NCBI RefSeq assembly: GCF_001550135.1
Contig: NZ_LRUE01000015.1
Coordinates: forward strand, 620,001 to 684,000
Reading direction: 5' to 3'
DNA from: Pseudoalteromonas shioyasakiensis
GTDB taxonomy: Bacteria; Pseudomonadota; Gammaproteobacteria; Enterobacterales; Alteromonadaceae
DNA: 64,000 nucleotides
Of the stretch, positions 44,437-52,564 are shown piece by piece. How positions within the stretch are numbered: position 1 is the stretch's first letter; every line of letters begins with the position of its first letter. A program made the translations under genes and the position numbers. The notes under the pieces were generated by a model. That model worked only from the letters and a program-made list of their open reading frames with translations. It made no database searches and was not told where the DNA came from.

Positions 44437-45687
44437 TTATTCTGCGCTTGAAGCCGCTTGATACTGTGGTTTTAGGGTAATTTTCTTAAAGATTGAAACG
44501 GTGATTAATAGCAAGGCTATTGGCACTAATGTGAGATAAAACGCATGCTGACCGCTAAATTTATCGAATACAAAGCCCGTAATAATTGAGCCTGTTGTTC
44601 CACCTAATGCTGAAAAAACCACAATTAAGCCTGTCATAGCCGCATGCTTGTGCTTAGCAAGTGAACTCAGCATGACAGAGTTAAGTAACGGGTAAATCGG
44701 TGCCATAAAAAAGCCAATCAACGGCAGCATGTATGCTGCAAAAGGCACATCAAACACACTTTTCACTTGGCTACCATCAACATCGTGAGTCAAAGGCAGC
44801 ACCAATAATACGAGCATACCCATAGCGACCAAGCAGCCCATTAATAAACTAAACCAACTAATAAACCTAAGTACTTGCCCTGCTACCAAACGACCAAGCG
44901 CTAACGCAGCTGCAAACAAACTAGCAAGTTGGATACTGACATCAACAGGCAATTTTAAAACTTGGTTATTAAAGGTCGGCAGCCAAGTGCCCACGCCTTG
45001 CTCAATTAGTACATACATAAATGCACTAACAACAAAAATAAGCACAAGGGGTTGGTAAGTCAGCTTTAACATGTCAATAAAATCATGAAGCTGCGATTGC
45101 TGATTAGTTTTTAACTCTGGCGATTTTATTGGTGCCGCAAGCACAGAAACAAACGCCACCGCAACAATCGCTGCGAGCAAGTAATAAACATTCAACCAGT
45201 GGCTACTTTGCGGGTCATCAGCGTCTATAAATAACGCAAAAATCCAATAACCCGACAGCACGCCAAGCATAAACACCCCTTCAATGGTGTTTAATAACGC
45301 TGAATGTTTATTAGCATTATCAGTCACTTGACCAATAACAGAGTAAACAGAGATTTTCATTACTGCAAAGCTGCAACCAATTGCGGCAAAGAGCGCTTTT
45401 AATACCCAAAAGTCGGCAATGCTCGGAACAACCAAGCACATCACCGCAACCAGTAATAAAGCGCCAAGCATGGCAATTTTATAGCCTATACGAGGGATAA
45501 ATGACGCCACTAAAAATGACACAATGGCAATACTAAGATCCTTAAATCCTTCAAGAACAGACGCCTGAGTTTTGCTTACATCTAAGCTATTGATTGCTTG
45601 TAAAATAACAGTGCCCACACTATTAAGCATAATAGCAAAGACAAAATAGCTGCATGCCAGCGCGATAGTTATTCTTATAGGATTCAT
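44437..45687 (-). CDS. MFS permease, probably trehalose
   Basis: 416 aa, 12 predicted transmembrane segments, of the FHS/FucP-like MFS group (QTASVLEGFKDLSIAIVSF-type N-terminal region, FMAPIYPLLNSVMLSSLAKHKHAAMTGLIVVFSALGGTTGSIITGF near the C-terminus). First gene of a two-gene operon with trehalase. A perfect 16-bp palindromic operator lies 52 bp upstream. Substrate is inferred from the operon. Confidence 0.87.
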   Translation of the reverse strand: MNPIRITIALACSYFVFAIMLNSVGTVILQAINSLDVSKTQASVLEGFKDLSIAIVSFLVASFIPRIGYKIAMLGALLLVAVMCLVVPSIADFWVLKALFAAIGCSFAVMKISVYSVIGQVTDNANKHSALLNTIEGVFMLGVLSGYWIFALFIDADDPQSSHWLNVYYLLAAIVAVAFVSVLAAPIKSPELKTNQQSQLHDFIDMLKLTYQPLVLIFVVSAFMYVLIEQGVGTWLPTFNNQVLKLPVDVSIQLASLFAAALALGRLVAGQVLRFISWFSLLMGCLVAMGMLVLLVLPLTHDVDGSQVKSVFDVPFAAYMLPLIGFFMAPIYPLLNSVMLSSLAKHKHAAMTGLIVVFSALGGTTGSIITGFVFDKFSGQHAFYLTLVPIALLLITVSIFKKITLKPQYQAASSAE

Positions 45688-45738
45688 TCACTTCAACCTA
45701 TGATTATTTTTATTCAGTCTAGTTTAGCGCAAAACAAA

Positions 45739-45754
45739 ATGCAAACGTTTGCAT
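45739..45754. promoter_or_regulatory. LacI operator (trehalose regulon), site 1
   Basis: ATGCAAACGTTTGCAT, a perfect palindrome with the central CG typical of LacI-family sites, upstream of the MFS-treF operon. Confidence 0.82.
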
Positions 45755-45788
45755 TTAAAATTACACATATTGCTAACATTCAAAAGGC

Positions 45789-46796
45789 TTAGCGCTGGCT
45801 CGACTGCCTATTTACTAGTTCTATTTCAACAACTTGAGATTCTACCGACTGCCCTGTTAACTGGGCTAACAACTTTTCAACAAGAATAACTGAAGCGCGT
45901 TGAGTATTTTGTTTAATACTCGACAAAGAAGGATGACTGATATCTGCCATGGCAATATCATCAAAGCCCACGAGGGCAACGTCGTTTGGAATACTAATGT
46001 AACGCTCTTTCAGGGCTTTCATCGCACCAAAAGCCACCATGTCACTACATGCCATAATGCCATCAAAGCATAGCCCTTTTTCTACCAACAATTGGTTAAT
46101 TCCTTTATAAGCAGCACTACTAGTAATATCGATAGAAACCACGTGAGGAGTGGCTTTGGCTTCATTAATAGCATCTAAATAACCACGGTGGCGTTCACTA
46201 ATTTCAGCGTGCCCAGGGTCACCTAAAAACAATATGTTTTTAGCGCCATTTGCCAATAAGTGCTCAGTCGCTAGGCGACCCCCTAAATAATTATCGCTGC
46301 CAACAATTGGGTAACTGCTGGGTGTTTTTGGATCGCCCCACACAACCAAAGGAACACCAGCACTCGCTGCAGCTTCAATATTTGCTTGGCTTTTACCTTG
46401 GCCGACCACAATAATGCCATCGGCACGGCGGCTATTAATAAAGTAATTTGCCCAATCATCGCTGGCCATAAACGAATTAGAAAGTAATAACTCTAAGCCA
46501 AATTTATTTAGCGCTAAATTTATTTCACCAACAATTTTAAGTAAGAAAGGGTCGTTAATAGACTGTTCTGTATCACCATCGAGGTTAATAATAACCGCAA
46601 CAACATTGGTTTTTTGGGTGCGAAGGCGGCTAGCAGCCGTGTTTAAACTAAAGTTATGTTTTTTTGCTAACTGTTGAAGCTTGTCGCGAGTTTCCTGTTT
46701 TATCAATGGGTTATCATTGAGCGCACGGGAAACTGTCGACGTAGAAACACCGGCTAATTTCGCAAGATCAGCTAACTTTAATTTTCTATCATTCAT
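45789..46796 (-). CDS. LacI-family repressor of the trehalose locus
   Basis: 335 aa. HTH at about residues 4-50 (LKLADLAKLAGVSTSTVSRALN) with hinge NTAASRLRTQKTN, then an effector domain ending with FDDIAMADISHPSLSSIKQN. ATG at 46796 puts the HTH at the N-terminus; a longer frame to 46877 has no ribosome site. The same TGCAAACGTTTGCA palindrome is found before the MFS-treF operon and before the TonB receptor, so it probably represses both. Inducer presumably trehalose or a derivative. Confidence 0.88.
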   Translation of the reverse strand: MNDRKLKLADLAKLAGVSTSTVSRALNDNPLIKQETRDKLQQLAKKHNFSLNTAASRLRTQKTNVVAVIINLDGDTEQSINDPFLLKIVGEINLALNKFGLELLLSNSFMASDDWANYFINSRRADGIIVVGQGKSQANIEAAASAGVPLVVWGDPKTPSSYPIVGSDNYLGGRLATEHLLANGAKNILFLGDPGHAEISERHRGYLDAINEAKATPHVVSIDITSSAAYKGINQLLVEKGLCFDGIMACSDMVAFGAMKALKERYISIPNDVALVGFDDIAMADISHPSLSSIKQNTQRASVILVEKLLAQLTGQSVESQVVEIELVNRQSSQR

Positions 46797-46952
46797 GATA
46801 CTGAAACACTGCTTTCCTTTAAAACATATGCTGGCAATATACCACCATTTCGACCAAATCGCTGCGCCAAAGAGCATAATATTTTTTCAGTAAGCAAAAC
46901 AGACCAACTCACCCTGTGGGTAAAAAAAGGACAAAAAATTGAAAAAACAAAT

Positions 46953-46966
46953 TGCAAACGTTTGCA
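46953..46966. promoter_or_regulatory. LacI operator (trehalose regulon), site 2
   Basis: TGCAAACGTTTGCA, the same palindrome as site 1, in the region between the LacI gene and the TonB receptor, 93 bp before the receptor ATG. Confidence 0.82.
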
Positions 46967-47059
46967 TAAATCTTTATGGTTTATAAAAGCAAGGTGTTAA
47001 CAATTGCAAAATATTCGCTAATACATTGCTTTCAACAACATAAAAAATGGGAACACACA

Positions 47060-49318
47060 ATGACAACTACATACACACGCAGTGCGCTAGCCTCTGCAAT
47101 TTTGCTAGCTTTGAGTGGCCAAACAGTTATGGCCGAAGAGCAAACTGAGCAACCAGCTAAAGAAAAAGTAGAACGAATTATTGTATCTGGTACACCTGCA
47201 GGTATTGGCGTACGTAAAATTGATGCTGGCTATGCAGTAACCAATATAGATGCAGATCAAATTGTTAAATTATCGCCAAAAAGTACAGCTGATTTATTCA
47301 AAGCCGTGCCGGGTGTGTGGGTAGAAAGCTCGGGTGGTGAGTCTGGCGCGAACGTATTTGTACGTGGTTTCCCTGGTGGTGGTGATGCACCATTTTTAAC
47401 ATTAAGCCTTGAAGGTTCGCCAATTTATCCTGCGCCTACTTTGTCATTTTTAGAAAACTCGTCGTTATTCCGTTTAGATGAAACAATCGAAACGATGGAA
47501 GCACTGCGCGGCGGTCCAAACCCTGTTGTATCAAATGGTCAACCTGGTTTAACAACTAACTTCCGCCTTAAACGTGGTAGTGAAGATACCGAAGGTGTAT
47601 TCAAATACACAACTTCAGATTACAACTTACAACGCATTGACGCTATGGTAAGTGGTGAGATTTCTGATGACTTATTCTTCATGGTGGGTGGTTATGTTAA
47701 AAGCTCTCCAGGTATTCGTGATGCTGGATTCACATCAGAAAAAGGCAGCCAGTTCACAATTAATATCACTAAAGAATTAGAAAACGGCACCATTAATTTA
47801 TACACCCGTCAAACCGACGACCACGGTGCTTGGTACTTACCAACACCACTTAATGTTGACGGCGTTGACGCAAGCTACACGCAGCTGGGTACTTTAAATC
47901 GCCAAGCGACTATCTACACAGGCGCAAATAATGACGAGCAACAGATCGACTTAGGTGAAGGCCGTGGTTGGAAAGGTCATGTTTCTGGCGGTAGCATCAA
48001 ACTTGAATTCGATAACGGTTGGAGCTTCACAGATCGCTTCAACATCACTAAAGGTGATGCAAACACGTACGGCTTAGTACCGGCAGGCTCTGCAACAACC
48101 GTTGGTGCGGTGGCTGATAACGGTGAAACAGCAACAGGTGCAGTAACTGGCACAGAATACGATGCAGACACAGCGGTTCAACAACTTGGTCGTTGGGTGG
48201 TATTAAAAGAAATTAGCGCATTCACTAATGATTTAGCATTCGCTAAAAAGCTTGATAACTTATCACTGGCCTTTGGTTATTACACAGCAAGCACATCAGC
48301 AAATGACTGGTGGAGCTTAGGTAACACAGCGTATCACGTGCTTGAAGCAGGCGGCGAAATGCTAGACGGCATTGAGTGTAATGCAAGTGTTGATGGTTGT
48401 GACTTCAACTACGATATCAACTCTACAGGTGATGCACGTACCAATGCCTTTTACACAACGGCTCAATATAAATTCAACGATGACTTTACACTAGATGCCG
48501 GTGTTCGTTTTGAAAACCACGAAGTGGAATACTCGGTTGATGAAGGCCTTGATGGCGTAATCGATAAGTCTGTTCAATATGACGAAAGCAAAACATCGTG
48601 GACAACGGGTATCAACTACTCAATTAACGATGACATGGGTGTGTTTGCCCGCGTAAACCGTGGTTACAAAATGCCTTACTTTGACGACTTCCGCGATAAC
48701 TTTAGCGCATACGAAGGTGGCGAAAAGTTAATTAAAGAAGTAACACAAGCCGAGTTTGGTTATAAGCTATTAACTGATAGCACCGATTTCTATGCAACAT
48801 TCTTCACTAACGAAGTAAAAGGTGACACTTTTGTTCGTCGCCCAGGTGTACCAGCTGAAATCTTAACCAACGAAGCATACGGTATTGAGCTTGATTATAA
48901 CTACAACCACGAATCTGGTTTCTCAGTTAACTTAAACTCAACGCTTCAAGAAACAGAAATCACAGAAAGCCCAAGCAACGAAGGTAACGAAAGCCAACGT
49001 CAGCCAAAATGGCAAGTACGTGTAACACCAAGCTATGACTTTGAAGTAAGCGATATGTATGCAACCTTATACGGCACAATCTCAGCGGTTGATGATCGTT
49101 GGGGCGACAACGAAAACACGGTTGTGTTAGAAGGTTACGAAAAAGTAGACATAGGTTTAATTGTTGAGCCTATGGAAGGTATTAAAGTGCAATTAGCAGT
49201 TGATAACTTAACTGACGAGCAAGGTATCACTGAAGGTGACCCTCGTAATGCTGATGCACCGAATGGTCGTTACATTATGCCTCGTACTACACGCTTAAGC
49301 ATTAGCTACGAGTTTTAA
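47060..49318 (+). CDS. TonB-dependent receptor, probably trehalose or related glycans
   Basis: 752 aa outer-membrane receptor. Signal peptide (to about VMA, 24), TonB box VERIIVSG, plug with DLFKAVPGVWVESSGGESGANVFVRGFPGG and METMEALRGGPNP-type region, barrel ending in SISYEF. It is a relative of the sucrose receptor at 30148 (both share the SSGGE...N..VRG plug pattern). ATG at 47060 has GGGAACACACA upstream. The LacI operator links it to treF. Substrate is inferred. Confidence 0.88.
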   Translation: MTTTYTRSALASAILLALSGQTVMAEEQTEQPAKEKVERIIVSGTPAGIGVRKIDAGYAVTNIDADQIVKLSPKSTADLFKAVPGVWVESSGGESGANVFVRGFPGGGDAPFLTLSLEGSPIYPAPTLSFLENSSLFRLDETIETMEALRGGPNPVVSNGQPGLTTNFRLKRGSEDTEGVFKYTTSDYNLQRIDAMVSGEISDDLFFMVGGYVKSSPGIRDAGFTSEKGSQFTINITKELENGTINLYTRQTDDHGAWYLPTPLNVDGVDASYTQLGTLNRQATIYTGANNDEQQIDLGEGRGWKGHVSGGSIKLEFDNGWSFTDRFNITKGDANTYGLVPAGSATTVGAVADNGETATGAVTGTEYDADTAVQQLGRWVVLKEISAFTNDLAFAKKLDNLSLAFGYYTASTSANDWWSLGNTAYHVLEAGGEMLDGIECNASVDGCDFNYDINSTGDARTNAFYTTAQYKFNDDFTLDAGVRFENHEVEYSVDEGLDGVIDKSVQYDESKTSWTTGINYSINDDMGVFARVNRGYKMPYFDDFRDNFSAYEGGEKLIKEVTQAEFGYKLLTDSTDFYATFFTNEVKGDTFVRRPGVPAEILTNEAYGIELDYNYNHESGFSVNLNSTLQETEITESPSNEGNESQRQPKWQVRVTPSYDFEVSDMYATLYGTISAVDDRWGDNENTVVLEGYEKVDIGLIVEPMEGIKVQLAVDNLTDEQGITEGDPRNADAPNGRYIMPRTTRLSISYEF

Positions 49319-49358
49319 GCGATTCTCCCAAACCCCTTGATTGAAAGAATCAATACCC

Positions 49359-49391
49359 AAGCCACAGTGTTTTATAACCTGTGGCTTTTTT
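49359..49391. terminator. Terminator of TonB receptor, overlapping SGNH gene end
   Basis: AAGCCACAG / CTGTGGCTT with an 11-nt loop and a T-run on the plus strand. The stop codon of the convergent SGNH gene lies in this hairpin. Confidence 0.85.
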
Positions 49392-49995
49392 GTTTTACAA
49401 TCAAGAACTGTAAATGCTCTGCTAAAGACTTATGTGATTCAAGAATTAAATGCACACCTTCTTGCTGGCAAGGCGTAGCGATTGCTGTGATATCCAAAAA
49501 CAGAGTTTGCTGTTTCACACACACTTCAGAAAAAGCCTCAACTAGCTCGCTAGACTTAGCAGCCGCTCCAGCATAAATAGATTTATAGGAGCCTACCTCA
49601 TACACCGCCGGCGGGCTTAGTATCATTATTTTGGGCAATTCGCGGTGCAAATAGTAGTTTTTTATATCTAAAATAAGTGCTTCGAGGGCATTGGCAATAT
49701 CAGCAGCCGACAGTGCAAAACGGCGCTTTAAATCATTCGTGCCGAGCTGAATAACAATCACATCTAAATGATAAGCCACTAAGTAAGGTTCTAAGTATTT
49801 AATGCCCAGTTTATCACCACTGAAAGGCGGGTCGTTCACCAGTGTACGATTGGGCTGGCCGGCTTCAATAACTTGGTAGCCGGCACCTAATTTAATACCC
49901 AGTAAACTAGGCCAGCGCTCATCTGCTGCAAAGCGCTTACCATCGACGGGCGAAATACCATAGGTGTTTGAATCACCGAAGCATAAGATATTCAT
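49372..49995 (-). CDS. SGNH/GDSL-family hydrolase
   Basis: 207 aa esterase/acyl-hydrolase fold. Block I is MNILCFGDSNTYGISP with the catalytic Ser in GDSN. Block III is QLGTNDLKRRF. Block V reads EGVHL where the family has D-G-x-H, so the catalytic Asp appears replaced by Glu while His is kept. No signal peptide. ATG at 49995 overlaps the upstream DsrE-like gene by one base (TAATG), so they are coupled. Related to arylesterase-like members acting on acyl or acetyl groups; substrate unknown. Confidence 0.85.
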   Translation of the reverse strand: MNILCFGDSNTYGISPVDGKRFAADERWPSLLGIKLGAGYQVIEAGQPNRTLVNDPPFSGDKLGIKYLEPYLVAYHLDVIVIQLGTNDLKRRFALSAADIANALEALILDIKNYYLHRELPKIMILSPPAVYEVGSYKSIYAGAAAKSSELVEAFSEVCVKQQTLFLDITAIATPCQQEGVHLILESHKSLAEHLQFLIVKQKSHRL

Positions 49996-50519
49996 TAGAA
50001 TGGATTCAGTGTGTAACCTTGCTGTTGCAACTGTGCATGCGCCGTCATTGCCGATAACGCCATTTGCACACCAGGAATAAGCTGCTGCTGTTTTACCTTC
50101 ATGTGCGTTGCAGACTGCCGACACACATACACAACGGTATTATGTGCCAACAATTGTGAGATCAATTGCTGATTTTTATTGTCACTGTCAAAGCGCTGTT
50201 TATAAAAACTGTTTTCCAGTACATCAACACTCGCGCCACCATGCACAACTAAAGCGAGTTGAATGTTCTCAGGCTTCACACCATGGGCTATATGCATATT
50301 AATGAACCTTGCTAATGAGTTCATTTTGTTATTCTGCGCCCCTTTTTTTGCCGCATCAGCAACATCAAATGCCACTTTGAAAACCGTTTGATCAGAGATT
50401 TCTGCATGGTTTGGCACATCATAATAAAAACCAAAACCTTTAATAGCTGGCTCAGCTTGCTCTGCATGACTAAACGAAGATAATAAGGCTAAAGATAAAC
50501 CTAACAGTGTTGATTTCAT
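49995..50519 (-). CDS. Periplasmic DsrE/DsrF-like protein
   Basis: 174 aa with a signal peptide (SSFSHA-EQA). The mature part has the DsrE-type fold: KVAFDVADAAKKG, SLARFINMHIAHGV, LALVVHGGASVDVL, and a Cys in VYVCRQSATH that matches the conserved DsrE cysteine. DsrE relatives take part in sulfur transfer, but exported ones have no settled function. CAGGAAC precedes the ATG. Coupled to the SGNH hydrolase. Confidence 0.82.
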   Translation of the reverse strand: MKSTLLGLSLALLSSFSHAEQAEPAIKGFGFYYDVPNHAEISDQTVFKVAFDVADAAKKGAQNNKMNSLARFINMHIAHGVKPENIQLALVVHGGASVDVLENSFYKQRFDSDNKNQQLISQLLAHNTVVYVCRQSATHMKVKQQQLIPGVQMALSAMTAHAQLQQQGYTLNPF

Positions 50520-50566
50520 AAAAGTTCCTGTTGTTTTTTACTCTAGCCTACCTTGTTTAAACCCGT

Positions 50567-51031
50567 TTAACTAGCATCAATATGTTGGTGCGCTTTAAAG
50601 GTCATGCCTAAGTAATTAAAGGTGTTTTTAAACATCTCGATAAACGCGTTAGGTGCGTGTGCAGATCCTGCATTTGAGAGCAATGAAAACTGCTTTTCAC
50701 GCAGTGTTCTCAGTTTTGGCCTAAGTGTTTCATCATCCATGTAATCAGTGATCCGGTCTAAAAATGCTTTAAACTGCGGTGTGGTGTTATACCAATACAC
50801 AGGTGATGCCAGCACCCAGTGTTGATAATTCAACAGCGCTTCAAATACCGCATAAAAATCATCATTTTTATATTGCTTATCGTAGCAATAAGGCGAGATA
50901 ACATAGTCATCTAGACATACCACATCACCACCATATTGCGCTTTATAATCATTAACTTGTAAACTCGTATTACCCTTTTTTCGCGCACTTGAATAAATAA
51001 TTACCGTATTTGTTATTGGTTTTTGTTGCAT
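50567..51031 (-). CDS. Flavodoxin-fold NAD(P)H-dependent FMN reductase
   Basis: 154 aa. The FMN-binding loop is at the N-terminus (IIYSSARKKGNTS), followed by WVLASPVYWYNTTPQFKAFLDRI (about 73-95), the classic NADPH-dependent FMN reductase segment. It probably passes electrons from NAD(P)H to flavins or quinones. ATG at 51031 has AAAGGAG upstream. It is divergent from soxR across a near-perfect SoxR box, so it should be induced by redox-cycling compounds. Confidence 0.87.
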   Translation of the reverse strand: MQQKPITNTVIIYSSARKKGNTSLQVNDYKAQYGGDVVCLDDYVISPYCYDKQYKNDDFYAVFEALLNYQHWVLASPVYWYNTTPQFKAFLDRITDYMDDETLRPKLRTLREKQFSLLSNAGSAHAPNAFIEMFKNTFNYLGMTFKAHQHIDAS

Positions 51032-51069
51032 GACTATCACTCCTTTTTTATGATGTGCGCAGCGTAAAA

Positions 51070-51087
51070 CCTCAAGCTAACTTTAGG
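51070..51087. promoter_or_regulatory. SoxR box
   Basis: CCTCAAGCTAACTTTAGG matches the classical SoxR site CCTCAAGTTAACTTGAGG at 16 of 18 positions. On the minus strand a TTGACC -35 lies just upstream with a 19-bp spacer to a poor -10 (TACGCT), the long spacing MerR-type activators act on. Confidence 0.8.
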
Positions 51088-51107
51088 TCAACACCTTGGA
51101 GCAAATT

Positions 51108-51563
51108 ATGTCAGATAAGAAACTTATTGATGCAAACCTAGCGGTTGGCTTTGTGGCAAAACGCAGTGGCGTAAAAGTTTCAACCTTGCATTTTTATGAG
51201 TCTAAAGGACTTATTCGCAGCTGGCGTAATAACGGTAACCAGCGCCGCTATAAACCCGATGTATTGCGCCGAATTGCCGTAATAAAAGCTGCGCAAACCA
51301 TGGGTATAACTCTTGAAGACATTAAACAAACGTTAAGCACCCTACCCGAGCAACGCACACCCACTAAACAAGATTGGGCAGCTCTTTCAAAGGTATGGCA
51401 AACTCAACTAGATGAACGAATTCAATACATGCAGCGTTTACGCGAGCGCGTTAACGGTTGTATTGGCTGCGGCTGTTTATCAATGGCAAAATGCCCTATC
51501 TACAACAAAGACGACTATTTAGGTGAAGAGCACAGCGGCGCTGTGCTTTTAGAAAGAGATTAA
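51108..51563 (+). CDS. soxR: Redox-sensing regulator SoxR
   Basis: 151 aa MerR-family protein. N-terminal winged HTH (LAVGFVAKRSGVKVSTLHFYESKGLI...GNQRRY), dimerisation helix, then the [2Fe-2S] ligands C-x2-C-x-C-x5-C in CIGCGCLSMAKCPIYN. It activates target promoters when the cluster is oxidised. ATG at 51108 with GGAG upstream. The SoxR box lies between it and the flavin reductase; no soxS is present, as is usual outside enterics. Confidence 0.95.
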   Translation: MSDKKLIDANLAVGFVAKRSGVKVSTLHFYESKGLIRSWRNNGNQRRYKPDVLRRIAVIKAAQTMGITLEDIKQTLSTLPEQRTPTKQDWAALSKVWQTQLDERIQYMQRLRERVNGCIGCGCLSMAKCPIYNKDDYLGEEHSGAVLLERD

Positions 51564-51582
51564 TACACAACTGTTTGTGCTC

Positions 51583-51942
51583 TTAAATTAACTGCAAATA
51601 ATACAGTGACGACAGTGCACTGCCATTAACAATAATTGTTAACCAAAGTACGGCAATAAAACTGCGTTTTTTAGATTTATGTCTTAACCATTGCTGTGCA
51701 ATTAATGAACCTGGCCAGCCGCCGATTAACCCTAAAATATGCAGTGTACGCTCAGGTACTCTTATCACATGCTCGCCATGTTGCATCGCTAAACGTTTAT
51801 CCCAGCCGTATACCAAAAAGCTTATTAAGCTCGCTACGCTGTAAGTGCCTGCAATAAAGTAGGTAATATTAAGTTGCCACGATATCAGCCATAGCAGCGC
51901 TAGAAACAACAATGAAAATGTAATTAATGTTTTCTTAATCAA
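51583..51942 (-). CDS. DUF1294 family membrane protein
   Basis: 119 aa (127 if the upstream TTG at 51966 is used) with about three to four transmembrane segments. The DUF1294 core is seen: VYGWDKRLAMQ, RVPERTLHILGLIGGWPGSLIAQQWLRHKSKKRSF. TTG at 51942 is preferred because AGGTGAT lies 6 nt upstream. Function of the family is unknown. Confidence 0.8.
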   Translation of the reverse strand: MIKKTLITFSLLFLALLWLISWQLNITYFIAGTYSVASLISFLVYGWDKRLAMQHGEHVIRVPERTLHILGLIGGWPGSLIAQQWLRHKSKKRSFIAVLWLTIIVNGSALSSLYYLQLI

Positions 51943-51994
51943 CGAATTATCACCTATACTCTGCAAAACAAATTAATTTTATCGGGGCGCTATT

Positions 51995-52519
51995 ATGGCA
52001 TACCTAAAATCACTTTTACTATCAATCTGCTTATGTTCGCTTTCTGTTATGGCGGCGGAGCAACAACTTGATGACAAGCTAAAAGTGTTTGAGCCTTACT
52101 TAGGCACGTGGCAGTCAGACTTTAATGTCGCAGCAGGTAAACCTGCGGTGCAAGATGTGAGTACCTGGCAACGCGCGCTCAATGGCACGGCGATTAAAAC
52201 CATTCACTCTATCAATGAAGGTGAATATGGTGGTGAGTCGATGATTTTTTGGGACAATAAAAAGCAGTCTTTGGTGTTTTATTACTTCACTACGGCAGGT
52301 TTTTATACCCAAGGCACTATGAATGTACTTAGCCCTACTCAATTTGTTGCTTATGAAAATGTAACGGGTAATAAAGAAGGGATCACTAAGGTGAAATCGA
52401 CAAGCGAGTTTAAAAACAACAGCTTTGTAGTGTCAACCTCTTACCTTAAAAAAGGTCAATGGACAAAACCCGATACCCGAACTTACACCCGCAGCGAAAA
52501 AACAGTTAAGTTTAAATAA
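51995..52519 (+). CDS. Secreted protein of unknown function, lipocalin-like pattern
   Basis: 174 aa with a signal peptide (SLSVMA-AEQ). The mature part begins with FEPYLGTWQSDF and alternates strands (IKTIHSINEGEYGGESMIFWD, LVFYYFTTAGFYTQGTM), like small periplasmic beta-barrel proteins that bind lipids (DUF1579-type). This is only a fold-level impression. It lies alone; role unknown. Confidence 0.72.
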   Translation: MAYLKSLLLSICLCSLSVMAAEQQLDDKLKVFEPYLGTWQSDFNVAAGKPAVQDVSTWQRALNGTAIKTIHSINEGEYGGESMIFWDNKKQSLVFYYFTTAGFYTQGTMNVLSPTQFVAYENVTGNKEGITKVKSTSEFKNNSFVVSTSYLKKGQWTKPDTRTYTRSEKTVKFK

Positions 52520-52530
52520 AAGCTTTAAAA

Positions 52531-52559
52531 AAGGGTAAGGCGTTTATCACCTTACCCTT
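52531..52559 (-). terminator. Terminator between convergent genes
   Basis: AAGGGTAAGG / CCTTACCCTT with a 9-nt loop. The T-run follows on the minus strand, so it mainly ends the DUF3360 gene. Confidence 0.85.
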
Positions 52560-52564
52560 ATATA

